A DNA stretch of 64,000 nucleotides from Apoda limacodes (GCA_946406115.1 OX291547.1:2609001-2673000), one strand, 5' to 3'. Numbered from the stretch's first letter, positions 55,701-58,351 are shown. The notes: generated by a model not told the origin, from the letters alone. Program-made: numbers and translations.

Positions 55701-58351
55701 CTGGTGATATGTGACTGAAGATAGCTGATATATTTGGTCAGATATATCCCAATAATTTACATGATGGGAAAAGTAATCTGTAAAAATGTATATAACAGCA
55801 ATATTAAATGTCTGAGCATTGTACAAAAAAATATTGCAGGGATATTTTATGTCACTACAACACTACAACATTGTACATAACAATTGAGAGTGTTTACCCA
55901 GTATTTAAAGACACATATTTATGTACAAAAATTTACCATCACAACATTTATCCAAAAAGGGGTTAGTCAGAGATATCGGTAGTACTAGGTACGAATTAGA
56001 CTGAAGTCAATTTTACAATTAACTGAATGCCCCTACAATTGACGGGCAAAGCTCCTAAACAATCTGAAAACCAGAAAGGAGCTGAAGTAGTATTATCAAC
56101 CAATGGTGCAACTATGAGGATAAGTCTAGAAAACATAGGTACACCTAACTAATCAACTAACTAACCCCTTCCAAGAATCAACCAAAAAAAAAGGGGACTC
56201 AGACCTTTTACACAGATTTACTTGTACAAGATTGCTTTTATATGACGGTAAATGCTGAAAAAAACATCACTAGATGACACTTAGCATCTTCCAGCTAGGG
56301 AATGCAATTTTGACTTGCAATTTACAATTAGAGATCTCGCGTGGCAAGTATGGGGTCGAGATCAGTAATTAGAGATATCATCTGACAAACTGGCAAATTC
56401 TTGATTAATCTTAACATGCATTATTTTATTAAAAAATACTGAAACTCAAAAGTATCTACTTAGGGTAGTGCTCTTAATAGATTGAATCTTGTTTCAAATC
56501 AAAAATAACATTTAATCTGTACTGGGCAACAGATAGGCTCACACGCACACAATATAACCTTCTGTATATATAAAAAGCAACCACTAACTCCTCTATCAAC
56601 GCACAGCTTAAACCACTGAACGGATTGCACTGAAAAATTTGGCACACATATAGCTATTATAATGAGGGCATGTGCTAAAAAAGGATTTTCCAAAATTCAT
56701 TCCCTAAAGGGGTAAAACGGGGGTTCAAAGTTTGTATGGAGCACCAAGATTGTGAGGATAATCCTTTAACTAAATAAGCAAATACCACAGAGTGAGAGTA
56801 GCTATCCATACTAATATTATAAATGCATAAGTAACTCCATCTGTCTATATGTTACCACTTCACACTTATTCACGCTGCTATACCCATTAGGAAAAAAATT
56901 GCCATGGGGATAGTTTGAGTCCCGGTAAAGACAAGAGCTACTTAAAAAAAGTGAATCTTTTTTTTATTATTTTTTTATAGAGAGAGACAAATTGGGAGAG
57001 CAAGAGACAGAGAGAAACACGGACACACACATTTTTTTATTTCCATTATTTAAGAGTTGGCATTGAAATCCTACACCAATACACAAATTAAGGATGGGTG
57101 AAACCGCGGGCAAAATGTAATATAATCAAGGAGAATCCCATGCCGATAACCAAATTTAGCAAAAGCTAGTTAAAAATATAAGCACCTTAAATTTGAATAT
57201 TTTTTAACTTTTTATTATTTGTTGGGTAATCCACCAGTATAACAGATATTCTGTGAAACTCAGTCTAAATTACAGAAACTTCCAATGGTTGGACAGATAG
57301 ATAGTTTGGCTAAGTTATAAAACTATGTTAGCACCCTTTATAGATTTTTGCAATAGTCTTATGCTGGGAATCGAGTTTATTGCTTAACTCCTAAAGGCCT
57401 AACCATGTAAATTTGACAGTGTCTGGATCTTTATTGTACTATTTTCATTTCACCCTTAAGAAACAACACATTTAATTCAATATAAAAATTATAAAAGGTT
57501 TCAGTGATACTTACTAAAATATATCGATGCTAAAATCTGTTTGTGACATTGAAGTTTAAAATAGTTAACGATAATATTGTAGACAATCTATGTTCAATAA
57601 ATATTCATCAGATTATTTATCAATATTTTTTTGTCAAAGCATCAACTTAGTAAAGATACTTTTAGACCATGATTATATTATCAGTATAGCATCTCTTATA
57701 ATGGACTTTTAAACTCCCCATTCTGTTTTACTAAATAAATTAAGATATGAAATCATGATTCAGGAGACTTTTAAAAGAAAAAATGCTTAAGATGCAATAC
57801 AGACAGCTTTTACTGAATCTACTTTAACAGTTATACAACATAACAGTAGAGAGGCACTCCAGATCTATGCAGCTGTAAGAATAACTATTGTACCTATATA
57901 CGGAACTGTAACTGTACAGCCATGACCATGATAAGGTGCAATCCTTGTCGAAACGTCGTCACCCAATACAGGTACGTTTCCGTATACATGCATCGCGTTA
58001 AGACCCGAGTTCTATAATAATAATAAGTGAAAAACGCGAATGTTTAAAACTAACTACTGTCAACCCTGCTTGAGGTTAGTGTCAACAGTGTAAACACCAG
58101 TTTCGCGACACTCTCTAGTGTCTGAACAACTAAGTGTTGTCATCCTGTGTTAATTTTAGAGAAACAAGAGATGAAGATAGTGTAAATACCGGGTTAAAAC
58201 CGAACGGCCCCCGATCAAGTCAGTTCTTACAGCAGGTCCCTAATTATTACTGTAAAAATACCTACAGATTTAATCACTTACCTCGATCATTTTTAACACA
58301 GTGACTCTTGCAACCTTCACGTTGGCCTGGCCCTTTATTATTTTTACTCAT
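1598..58351 (-). CDS. Rpgrip1l: RPGRIP1L-like ciliary transition-zone scaffold gene (34 exons seen, 3' end outside window)
   Basis: Spliced minus-strand gene beginning at ATG 58351; about 1,530 codons are visible and the end lies beyond base 1. Seen: an N-terminal coiled coil containing KLSKRELEDLYFNLMESNSE and later NMRLCSAKQF, a long low-complexity linker, then a C2 domain (LMLSWKFYD, FDFSTQYDLNL, GVLDLWCMLQ). Known: in RPGRIP1/RPGRIP1L a conserved REELEDR-type start of the coiled coil is followed by C2 domains and a C-terminal RPGR-interacting domain; the protein organises the ciliary transition zone with nephrocystins and RPGR. Inferred: in an insect this would act in sensory neuron cilia and possibly sperm. 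Human RPGRIP1L is about 1,300 residues, so this product is longer, through the linker. Exon boundaries were read by eye from GT/AG sites and phase continuity, without transcripts. Only the exon 28/29 junction is irregular. Confidence 0.85.
2217..2445 (+). repeat. Dispersed lepidopteran-type repeat with a 52-bp internal duplication
   Basis: Starts ggccaagtgcgagtcggact and contains agggttccgtacc, a motif found again at 63511-63555. The later part recurs at 20385-20478. Bases 2291-2342 are duplicated exactly at 2343-2394. It resembles a SINE/LINE 3' unit common in moths; the exact family was not determined. Confidence 0.7.
2508..2582 (-). CDS. Rpgrip1l: Rpgrip1l exon 33
   Basis: Twenty-five codons, phase 0-0, acceptor tgtctactcag and donor AAG|gtgatt. 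Encodes KEIRYDSVYLDSNFDMPKEM then QRPHK. Linker without a recognised domain. Confidence 0.74.
2583..4199. other. Intron without recognised genes
   Basis: AT-rich, with two more GC-rich islands (3240-3480, 3650-3780) that are probably old repeats. No exon with compatible phase was found. Confidence 0.4.
4200..4245 (+). mobile_element. Helitron-like 3' end
   Basis: ggggcgggtggagccgc forms the short subterminal hairpin, and cctag followed by T is the terminus. The same end is seen at 40275-40310. Confidence 0.55.
4667..4712 (-). mobile_element. Short LINE 3'-end remnant
   Basis: actattaaggtggcaaacaa and cggtccgcctg match the 3'-terminal segment seen at 23880-23950, 43797-43875, 46850-46930, 48597-48725 and 54575-54645. 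Confidence 0.55.
4713..5460. other. Intron without recognised genes
   Basis: Contains a C-rich run at 5061-5083 and otherwise AT-rich sequence. Nothing supported. Confidence 0.35.
5460..5640 (+). mobile_element. Decayed RTE-type LINE tail
   Basis: Conceptual reading gives pieces such as VGRGRPRQAYLE, CMAAIIYEWTK and DEAKEMCQDRIA with shifts. These resemble the C-terminal end of RTE-like reverse transcriptase proteins common in Lepidoptera. The match is weak and frameshifted. Confidence 0.4.
5898..5975 (-). CDS. Rpgrip1l: Rpgrip1l exon 32
   Basis: Twenty-six codons, phase 0-0, acceptor tgtttcag and donor CAG|gtaatt. Encodes ESTSNKVPPSYSNPSGNEKK then DFYTSQ, a polar linker. Confidence 0.76.
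6556..6580. other. Short hairpin
   Basis: GTATGCGG and CCGCATAC pair across a 9-base loop inside a GC-rich patch (6510-6600). Function unknown; the surrounding intron shows nothing else. Confidence 0.35.
7253..7378 (-). CDS. Rpgrip1l: Rpgrip1l exon 31
   Basis: Forty-two codons, phase 0-0, acceptor aatattacag and donor AAA|gtaaat. Begins RRDSLDQSDIYQNARRMPQS and contains DLLTKGQLYQDLLSRK. No domain is recognised; it is inter-domain linker after the C2 domain. Confidence 0.78.
7648..8514. mobile_element. hAT-like non-autonomous element with another MITE inside
   Basis: The ends are inverted: gggctgggct at the left and gcccagccct at the right. Sub-terminal sequence is made of repeated aaattacaaaatac and tgaaatacaaat motifs in opposite orientations. 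No coding capacity. A separate inverted-repeat element interrupts it at about 7911-8192. Confidence 0.6.
7911..8192. mobile_element. Fold-back MITE nested in the hAT-like element
   Basis: The left arm (atatatgtcaccg...aaattgtaaata...gattgtatactatg, about 7920-7987) is repeated inverted at 8113-8185. Arms are about 75 bp with an internal loop of about 125 bp. Confidence 0.7.
8515..9228. other. Intron without recognised genes
   Basis: Intron between exons 30 and 31. A more GC-rich patch at 8815-8935 may be an old repeat. Confidence 0.35.
9229..9366 (-). CDS. Rpgrip1l: Rpgrip1l exon 30, end of C2 domain
   Basis: Forty-six codons, phase 0-0, acceptor ggtccgcag and donor AAG|gtagtt. DEVGVLDLWCMLQTD corresponds to the closing C2 strand (FGTVEYWIRLRVP in vertebrates), followed by a basic helix. 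Confidence 0.83.
10157..10279 (-). CDS. Rpgrip1l: Rpgrip1l exon 29, C2 domain
   Basis: Forty-one codons, phase 0-0, acceptor tttatgttag and donor CTA|gtaaac. Encodes EEMPIMICGVEQQQKPFARC then VVPLRDALSH, matching the C2 segment around AACQLKFHEIL in vertebrates. The frame is fixed by this match, because the other two frames do not resemble a C2 domain. Confidence 0.83.
10440..10775. repeat. GC-richer block in the C2-domain intron, probable transposable element
   Basis: Base composition differs sharply from the flanks, and the block contains only a short open frame. It sits between exons 28 and 29, where the gene model is irregular. Suggestive of a LINE/SINE insertion; the family is not identified. 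Confidence 0.4.
10992..11157 (-). CDS. Rpgrip1l: Rpgrip1l exon 28, C2 domain core
   Basis: Acceptor atgtgtcag, phase 0 in. Encodes DMALMLSWKFYDQQPAMARL and VQHFDFSTQYDLNLTQDLID, which track the C2 strands (TYAFYDFE...YNFTSQYLVHVNDLF in vertebrates). The 3' end is uncertain. A GT donor at 10992 (CAA|gtattc) leaves phase 1, whereas a GC donor (TAT|gcaagt, exon ending 10996) leaves phase 0 and fits exon 29. Confidence 0.85.
11158..12215. other. Intron between C2 exons 27 and 28
   Basis: Mostly AT-rich. A GC-rich stretch at 11600-11740 has no acceptable exon (in the needed frame it reaches a stop within eight codons). Confidence 0.4.
12216..12377 (-). CDS. Rpgrip1l: Rpgrip1l exon 27, start of C2 domain
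   Basis: Fifty-four codons, phase 0-0, acceptor cgttatcag and donor GAG|gttatc. The last third, SPKCVFTVHIGTVVLSDE, is the first C2 beta strand (compare the family pattern ENLFEIHINKVTFSSE). Third positions are markedly GC-rich compared with the AT-rich introns. Confidence 0.83.
12378..15125. other. Long intron region without recognised exons
   Basis: GC-rich patches at 13545-13740, 14320-14410 and 14770-14890 interrupt AT-rich sequence. I found no phase 0-0 exon, though one short exon between the second coiled coil and the C2 domain could have been missed. Confidence 0.35.
15130..15310 (+). repeat. Dispersed repeat family X, copy 1
   Basis: Shares gccaccttagtccagataca-like start, gaggactaaagtggttgg and a ccacattatgatg segment with copies at 15905-16100 and, inverted, at 35645-35815. 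Confidence 0.6.
15425..15795 (+). repeat. Dispersed repeat family Y, copy 1
   Basis: About 370 bp from gaagtgaaaacttctttagc to ggcactcccggagtgcaac. A second copy lies at 46278-46650. The first and last bases contain the inverted motif GAAGTGAAAAC. Confidence 0.75.
15905..16100 (+). repeat. Dispersed repeat family X, copy 2
   Basis: Shares accacctcagtctagataca, gaggactaaggcgggtgg and cacattataatgtgggtgtg with copy 1. The two X copies bracket the Y copy. Confidence 0.6.
16105..16320 (+). mobile_element. Decayed RTE-type LINE fragment
   Basis: Shifted frames read QQAMKRAMAEVFVQD and RRTRVTDTAQD, resembling the AQRAMERAMLGVSLRDR...RTKVTDIA region of RTE proteins (compare 59087-59287). Confidence 0.5.
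16594..16699 (-). CDS. Rpgrip1l: Rpgrip1l exon 26, second coiled coil
   Basis: Phase 2 in and 0 out, acceptor aatttgcag and donor GAG|gtcaaa. The helix VLQESLSLKMEATLQAITEE then LVRCRYLLETKRP matches the position of the coiled coil just before the C2 domain in the family. If the donor is not used, the frame stops at a TAG nine codons further on. Confidence 0.75.
17042..17178 (-). mobile_element. LINE 3' tail fragment
   Basis: atatttattcaaataggttt, cttttgaatcgtc and ctgccaaaaagagctggcaa recur at 41955-42062 and partly at 61567-61640. Confidence 0.6.
17683..17740 (-). CDS. Rpgrip1l: Rpgrip1l exon 25, 58-bp phase-shifting exon
   Basis: Acceptor tatttttacag, donor AAA|gtaagt, phase 1 in and 2 out. 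It was found because exons 24 and 26 are phase-incompatible without it. Encodes QIFSPGETEGTGKPCNEK. Skipping it would shift the frame. Confidence 0.75.
17741..18847. other. Intron 24, nothing recognised
   Basis: AT-rich intron with an (AT)-rich run at 18690-18740. No supported feature. Confidence 0.35.
18848..18973 (-). CDS. Rpgrip1l: Rpgrip1l exon 24
   Basis: Forty-one whole codons, phase 1-1, acceptor gattttccag and donor AGAG|gtcagt. Encodes ERLSPGECRHTTTYSESYSA and then a Ser/Arg-rich tail ending EVAQR. Confidence 0.78.
19804..19968 (-). CDS. Rpgrip1l: Rpgrip1l exon 23
   Basis: Fifty-four whole codons, phase 1-1, acceptor ttgtttccag and donor GACG|gttaga. Contains two Cys pairs (ETSCCDSQP and QPCCGSPD) and an acidic end. 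In the unspliced frame the upstream intron mimics a signal peptide, but that is intron sequence. Confidence 0.8.
19969..22298. other. Intron 22, mostly unannotated
   Basis: Apart from the repeat fragment near 20.4 kb, a GC-richer block at 21640-21860 and an imperfect inverted repeat at 22142-22205 (aaggtaatcgatgggtatg / catactcatagctatgg), nothing is recognised. Confidence 0.35.
20385..20478 (+). repeat. Fragment of the 2217-2445 repeat family
   Basis: Shares atcacgtttgttgta and tatttgttgttatagcgg with the copy near 2.3 kb, and the following cagaaatacat and ttctgtgaaaatttcaact stretches. Confidence 0.65.
22299..22472 (-). CDS. Rpgrip1l: Rpgrip1l exon 22, Cys-rich
   Basis: Fifty-seven whole codons, phase 1-1, acceptor cctcttattcag and donor ATGG|gtatta. 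Rich in cysteines, including PPCCDATG and DSIRCCNCHG. The Cys spacing does not match a zinc finger I know. Confidence 0.8.
22679..23334 (-). CDS. Rpgrip1l: Rpgrip1l exon 21, large Lys-rich exon
   Basis: A 656-bp exon, phase 2 in and 1 out, acceptor atctcttacag and donor TGGA|gtaagc. About 219 residues begin STFSRRALDGQLIECPPLDT and then become Lys/Thr/Pro-rich and probably disordered (KKKRETEMKI, KGTKATKLSKGAS). It is the largest exon seen and has no domain I recognise. Confidence 0.82.
23590..23960 (+). mobile_element. LINE 3' end (reverse-transcriptase C terminus plus tail)
   Basis: Frames give LQKRAVQAINNLRNQG at about 23630, then WNELPAKVFSKDYSMGFFKK and FLKGRQRASDTPGDAS from 23764. This is the C-terminal signature of jockey/CR1-like LINE proteins in moths, followed by the taccatcaggcggaccg tail motif. 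Confidence 0.7.
24438..24607 (-). CDS. Rpgrip1l: Rpgrip1l exon 20
   Basis: Fifty-six codons plus two bases, phase 0 in and 2 out, acceptor aataatcgcag and donor ATAG|gtacga. Contains YRTCPDCLPKP followed by a basic, Ser/Pro-rich stretch. Predicted disordered. Confidence 0.8.
24815..25260 (+). mobile_element. LINE reverse-transcriptase C-terminal fragment
   Basis: Translation across frames gives LGPFDSIQRRAVTIVDDPKL, IEPLSLRRD, CVFYHWYNGMCSKELFEIIP and VYHRTARHPQGIHSH, then WNELP and a taccatcaagcggaccgtaa tail. Frameshifted and dead. Confidence 0.78.
25261..26250. other. Intron 19, nothing recognised
   Basis: AT-rich, no supported feature. Confidence 0.35.
26251..26349 (-). CDS. Rpgrip1l: Rpgrip1l exon 19, last exon of the symmetric array
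   Basis: Thirty-three codons, phase 0-0, acceptor ttgtgtaacag and donor TGG|gtacga. Encodes ASGSSRVAEKEVEEDADMQP then a short segment ending KNETW. Confidence 0.76.
26672..26793. mobile_element. Short GC-rich fold-back MITE
   Basis: The left end, ctaagggcagctcataccga, is mirrored by tcggtatgagctgaccctta at the right end, and the inner cgcgacgtgacgtg pairs with the inner cacgtcgcgtcgcg. About 122 bp, almost entirely palindromic. Confidence 0.8.
27408..27485 (-). CDS. Rpgrip1l: Rpgrip1l exon 18, 78-bp coiled-coil exon (pairs with exon 14)
   Basis: Encodes a 26-residue helix starting NLSEINAELMKKIAYLQRQL, phase 0-0, acceptor atgttttcag and donor GAA|gtaagt. It is a paralogue of exon 14. Confidence 0.82.
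27780..27905 (-). mobile_element. LINE reverse-transcriptase fragment
   Basis: The minus strand reads RFYNGLCSKKWFEMMPRTSL and VYPHM, the same family segment as 24930-25040. No intact frame. Confidence 0.55.
28785..28904 (-). CDS. Rpgrip1l: Rpgrip1l exon 17, duplicated exon (pairs with exon 13)
   Basis: Forty codons, phase 0-0, acceptor gaacggcag and donor AAG|gttagc. Begins IPKTLSVSRDITKLKESEPS and ends VVDFDK. It is a paralogue of exon 13. Confidence 0.82.
28985..29258 (+). mobile_element. tRNA-headed SINE, copy 1
   Basis: A box-B-like gggttcgatt is followed by acaaacatttatgtgatgat, ttgtcttgagtctaggtgtt, a pyrimidine/AT middle and a 3' part with gttgtctgatatcc and a poly-A end. A second copy lies at 42225-42470. 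Confidence 0.7.
29331..31140 (-). mobile_element. 5'-truncated jockey/CR1-type LINE, inactivated
   Basis: The minus-strand frame 30296-30802 carries reverse-transcriptase motifs: FGFMKGRSTTDA, FCDLSKAFDCV, VPQGSILGSFRFLIYINDLP and LFADVTSLLF. The last is the catalytic box, where the usual ADD is ADV, so a catalytic Asp is lost. The frame 29752-30060 gives the C terminus (YGILLWGSAADVNTIFLLQK). The 3' tail at 29331-29500 recurs at 32461-32650. Confidence 0.85.
31569..31697 (-). CDS. Rpgrip1l: Rpgrip1l exon 16
   Basis: Forty-three codons, phase 0-0, acceptor tctcttacag and donor AAG|gtgaga. Begins MESTLEKKNKCSKRCVMGKD and ends with an AKIDK segment. The initial Met codon means an internal start is conceivable, but the strong acceptor favours an internal exon. 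Confidence 0.77.
32461..32650 (-). mobile_element. 3' tail of the same LINE family as 29331-31140
   Basis: Nearly identical to 29331-29500, including tttgaaccctcccaccttcc and gagaagaatccggcaagaaa. The end abutting the intron carries a (caaagt)n-like short run. Confidence 0.8.
32763..32855 (-). CDS. Rpgrip1l: Rpgrip1l exon 15
   Basis: Thirty-one codons, phase 0-0, acceptor ttactgtag and donor AAA|gtaaga. Encodes IFGPEASPLEGQEKSAEEST and then an acidic/polar tail ending NSDK. It holds the same position in its block as exon 19, but similarity is only compositional. Confidence 0.76.
33202..33279 (-). CDS. Rpgrip1l: Rpgrip1l exon 14, 78-bp coiled-coil exon (pairs with exon 18)
   Basis: Encodes a 26-residue helix starting YLSDINQVLMQKLADMKSQL, phase 0-0, acceptor ttggtttcag and donor GGG|gtaagt. 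It is the same length as exon 18 and follows the same LS-x-IN-x-x-LM-x-K pattern. Confidence 0.82.
33280..35180. other. Intron 13, nothing recognised
   Basis: AT-rich. Open frames at 34616-34980 are low-complexity Lys/Asn/Phe-rich and unsupported. Confidence 0.35.
35181..35306 (-). CDS. Rpgrip1l: Rpgrip1l exon 13, duplicated exon (pairs with exon 17)
   Basis: Forty-two codons, phase 0-0, acceptor atcaacag and donor AAA|gtaagt. Begins TPKTKSESHDVTKVDKPEPS and ends FVDFDK. Exon 17 has the same plan (xPKT, DxTK, EPSK, DRN, VDFDK), so the two are paralogous. Confidence 0.82.
35645..35815 (-). repeat. Dispersed repeat family X, copy 3 (inverted)
   Basis: Reverse complement of the 15130-15310 and 15905-16100 repeats: cacattatgatgtgggtgtg, ggactaaagtggttacc and gccaccttaatccagataca read on the minus strand. 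Confidence 0.6.
35816..36430. other. Intron stretch left of the Sailor element
   Basis: A GC-richer block at 36115-36395 contains overlapping short frames on both strands. No recognised product. Confidence 0.35.
36705..37387 (-). CDS. DD82E transposase, exon 2
   Basis: Acceptor attgttccag. It restores the frame as GKGKRLIITHIGSDDGFVEG. The second catalytic Asp is in CIIVMDNASYHSRKV and the catalytic Glu in CELNPIELIWAQVKGHV. There are 82 residues between them, the spacing that defines the DD82E (Sailor) family. It ends with an acidic Ser-rich tail and stop at 36705. The spliced product is about 461 residues and looks intact. Confidence 0.9.
37571..38273 (-). CDS. DD82E transposase, exon 1
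   Basis: 234 codons plus one base, with no stop. The start is at 38273 or the in-frame ATG at 38243 (MADSLHGGNS). N-terminal helix-turn-helix-like DNA-binding region (VMKAVASSMGVHWMSIYRIL). The first catalytic Asp is in YYLDETWLNEGHTTTNVW. Donor CCG|gtaagt, phase 1. Confidence 0.9.
39236..39280 (+). pseudogene. THAP-domain first exon of the P-like element
   Basis: ATG begins MSYCAVKSCKNYKKK followed by a donor-like AAG|gtaaat. C-x4-C right after the initiator Met is how THAP zinc-finger proteins, including P transposases, begin. The rest of the domain was not found downstream. Read without splicing, the frame stops after 23 codons. Confidence 0.6.
40031..40310 (+). mobile_element. Helitron-like unit inside the P-like element
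   Basis: Begins TC after an A (tccgaataatattttaaatg), ends ...aaatCTAG before a T, with a subterminal hairpin gcgggtggagccgc. These are the termini expected of non-autonomous Helitrons, with insertion between A and T. Similar to 56805-57169. Confidence 0.65.
41955..42062 (-). mobile_element. LINE 3' tail fragment
   Basis: Shares cttttgaatcgt and ctgccaaaaagagctggcaa with 17042-17178. Confidence 0.6.
42175..42470 (+). mobile_element. tRNA-headed SINE, copy 2, next to a family X remnant
   Basis: A family-X-like end (gccactggttacccccttct, accgtgaagatatac) runs into gtgtgggttcgattaccgca (box-B-like), acaaacatttgtgtgataaa, gtcttgagtctgggtg and a tail ending in A-runs. It matches the SINE at 28985. 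Confidence 0.72.
42955..43014 (-). CDS. Rpgrip1l: Rpgrip1l exon 12, 60-bp symmetric exon
   Basis: Encodes VGSMPELFKTDGRVSPEARK, phase 0-0, acceptor gtttgcag and donor AAG|gtgagg. The 7.6-kb intron after it holds the Sailor and P-like elements. Confidence 0.77.
43797..43875 (+). mobile_element. LINE 3'-terminal fragment
   Basis: gcaagcgtccataggctacg, accatcaggcggaccgtaag and ttgtttgccacctta are the shared tail found in many copies in this window. Confidence 0.65.
43904..44154. mobile_element. Fold-back MITE with about 85-bp arms
   Basis: acagggtggaaatgctaagt...actgattattgatcctgaaag at the left is repeated inverted at the right end (ctttcaggatcaataatcag...cgtttccatcctgt), with about 90% identity. 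Length about 250 bp, TA at both outer edges, suggesting a mariner-type MITE. Confidence 0.88.
44458..44553 (-). CDS. Rpgrip1l: Rpgrip1l exon 11
   Basis: Thirty-two codons, phase 0-0, acceptor caaacttag and donor AAA|gtgaga. Encodes KLSEEKPLSKELQRKASGEL then SYLDYANAYLDK. The DK ending followed by a donor recurs in exons 13, 15, 16 and 17. Confidence 0.78.
44762..44822 (-). repeat. 5S-rRNA-like fragment
   Basis: The minus strand reads GCTAAGCAACTTCGGCTGTG then GTCAGTCATTGGATGG, aligning with the internal part of 5S rRNA (TTAAGCAGCGTCGGG, GGTTAGTACTTAGATGGG). It is diverged and so probably a 5S-derived SINE or pseudogene. A similar piece lies at 63600-63652. Confidence 0.55.
45039..45098 (-). 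CDS. Rpgrip1l: Rpgrip1l exon 10, duplicated 60-bp exon (copy B)
   Basis: Encodes ESMKKTEKQVKVSEEVGTCC, phase 0-0, acceptor ctttttag and donor TGC|gtaagt. It is a paralogue of exon 9, with 14 of 20 residues identical, the same length and the same splice sites. Confidence 0.82.
45320..45600 (-). mobile_element. LINE reverse-transcriptase fragment
   Basis: The minus-strand frame gives YRKRKLFEMLPTVTFYHRKV and VYPHILKPEWSYSE, the same segment as at 24930-25060. Degenerate. Confidence 0.65.
46278..46655 (+). repeat. Dispersed repeat family Y, copy 2, abutting exon 9
   Basis: Matches 15425-15795 from gtgaaaacttctttagcggc to ggcactcccggagtgcaac. It is flanked by T-runs on both sides. Its right-hand T-run ends about 20 bp before the splice donor of Rpgrip1l exon 9. 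Confidence 0.75.
46680..46739 (-). CDS. Rpgrip1l: Rpgrip1l exon 9, duplicated 60-bp exon (copy A)
   Basis: Encodes GSKKKTEKEVKLSEEEGTCC, phase 0-0, acceptor gtttttag and donor TGC|gtaagt. It is nearly the same as exon 10. Homology runs into the upstream intron (for example the block near 46747-46800). A dispersed repeat ends about 20 bp past the donor. Confidence 0.82.
46850..46930 (-). mobile_element. LINE 3'-terminal fragment
   Basis: Shares aaagtggcaaacagaccggt and cggttaccgtaagctatgga with the common LINE tail, in minus orientation. Confidence 0.5.
47040..47600. repeat. GC-rich block, probable LINE 5' region, with short tandem repeat
   Basis: A strong compositional break from AT-rich flanks. 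Bases 47475-47533 are 3-4 copies of an 18-bp GC-rich unit (gaggtcggtcggggggat) with variants. Contains short inverted pairs such as cctcgtatacgagg and ctatccggatag. No convincing coding frame; a transposable-element 5' UTR is the best guess. Confidence 0.45.
48247..48333 (-). CDS. Rpgrip1l: Rpgrip1l exon 8, 87-bp symmetric linker exon
   Basis: Twenty-nine codons, phase 0-0, acceptor ttatttacag and donor ACT|gtaagc. A Lys/Asn-rich start (VPKKNKNKKV) is followed by TCECSQHGLGAV. Confidence 0.75.
48597..48725 (-). mobile_element. LINE 3'-terminal fragment
   Basis: accactaaggtgcaaaaaat, ctaacggtccgcctgatgg and gcgcgttaccggccc are the common LINE tail in minus orientation. Confidence 0.6.
49275..49349 (-). 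CDS. Rpgrip1l: Rpgrip1l exon 7, 75-bp symmetric linker exon
   Basis: Twenty-five codons, phase 0-0, acceptor atgttttag and donor CCG|gtatga. Contains KECSCQHLPVKEPKTG. The C-x-C...H pattern is weakly echoed by exon 8 (CECSQHG). First of thirteen consecutive symmetric exons. Confidence 0.75.
49510..49594. repeat. Short direct repeat pair
   Basis: ggtatttgatatgttcggca at 49510 is repeated as ggtattcgatatgttcggca at 49571, in an otherwise unannotated intron stretch (49350-50104). Confidence 0.6.
50105..50229 (-). CDS. Rpgrip1l: Rpgrip1l exon 6, end of first coiled coil
   Basis: Encodes DQALDLSLEKSKVAELETHL followed by KAAQLSTDVATTIEGYLAKL. The acceptor is tttttcggcag (phase 1) and the donor ATT|gtaagc (phase 0). 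It is the last exon of clear coiled-coil character before the short-exon array. Confidence 0.85.
50888..51074 (-). CDS. Rpgrip1l: Rpgrip1l exon 5, coiled coil
   Basis: It begins ELFKTHDEYSERITHLEQEV and continues with heptad-like leucines and charged residues (LKMREQEAADLTKRLKNVE), typical of a long coiled coil. Phase 0 in, phase 1 out at donor TGCA|gtaagc. Confidence 0.87.
51442..51670 (-). CDS. Rpgrip1l: Rpgrip1l exon 4
   Basis: The acceptor is atacttcccag. A nearer AG, 17 bases into the exon, would break phase with exon 3. It encodes 76 residues: a Ser/Thr-rich stretch with a CALCRQG motif, then a helix ending TIEELKGKISNLEL. Donor TTG|gtaaaa, phase 0 out. Confidence 0.82.
52061..52210 (-). 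CDS. Rpgrip1l: Rpgrip1l exon 3, coiled coil
   Basis: Phase 2 in and phase 2 out, donor AA|gtaagt. It encodes DLKKLNEQLTERIRILNMRL and then CSAKQF. This parallels the vertebrate segment ending LKNRLISAKQQL, so coiled-coil homology continues across the exon 2/3 junction. Confidence 0.88.
52430..52826. mobile_element. hAT-like MITE nested in the Tc1 element
   Basis: cagggatggcgaacct at left and ggttcgccatcctt at right form inverted ends; inner gaatgtgcca and tggcatgcccg are also partly mirrored. Non-coding. I could not confirm an 8-bp target duplication. Confidence 0.6.
52905..53900 (-). pseudogene. Tc1-like transposase pseudogene
   Basis: Pieces in order: MASLTLEQRAEIIFLFEDGH with SISAISRELNISRFTVRFW (helix-turn-helix); ARTIRRALHNVGLHYR; first catalytic Asp in TIFTDEKTFKS; second in YVQDNARIHTA; then WPARSADLNPI. 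The frame breaks near 53640 and 53280. The catalytic Glu codon expected after NPI is replaced by TAA, followed by a one-base shift; the remaining C terminus is readable to about 52907. Confidence 0.88.
54575..54645 (-). mobile_element. LINE 3'-terminal fragment
   Basis: accactaaggtggcaaacaa, gcttacggaccgcctcatgg and aaacggtcaccgta: the common LINE tail in minus orientation. Confidence 0.6.
54646..55312. other. Intron 2 stretch, nothing recognised
   Basis: AT-rich sequence between the LINE tail and the TG microsatellite. Confidence 0.35.
55314..55346. repeat. (TG)n microsatellite
   Basis: About 16 TG units with one interrupting A, 52 bp from the donor of exon 2. Confidence 0.9.
55398..55632 (-). 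CDS. Rpgrip1l: Rpgrip1l exon 2, conserved N-terminal coiled coil
   Basis: The acceptor is ttttacctacag and the donor TTC|gtgagt (phase 1 in, phase 2 out). The 78-residue segment contains SKLSKRELEDLYFNLMESN and VIRSLNTKLQRI, the family-defining start of the RPGRIP1 coiled coil (REELEDR...LLKQ...KRMATKL in vertebrates). It also has a Cys pair (KECCATA). This is the strongest identifying exon at the N terminus. Confidence 0.9.
55633..56804. other. Intron 1 stretch
   Basis: Mostly AT-rich. Bases 56590-56760 (ctgaacggattgcactgaaa and downstream) resemble a dispersed moth repeat, but only one copy is in the window. Confidence 0.35.
56805..57169 (+). mobile_element. Helitron-like non-autonomous element
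   Basis: Starts A|TCcatactaatattataaa and ends gcaaaagCTAG|T. An inner duplicate of the end (accgcgggcaaaa at 57102-57115) suggests a composite. Resembles the short Helitrons frequent in Lepidoptera. Confidence 0.6.
57170..58281. other. Intron 1 stretch, nothing recognised
   Basis: AT-rich, no supported feature. Confidence 0.35.
58282..58351 (-). CDS. Rpgrip1l: Rpgrip1l exon 1 (start codon)
   Basis: Encodes the first 23 residues, MSKNNKGPGQREGCKSHCVK followed by NDR, then a split codon. The donor is CGAG|gtaagt. It leaves phase 1, and the next exon supplies AT to make Asp. The start is chosen because it is the only ATG in this open stretch and joins exon 2 in frame. Confidence 0.8.
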
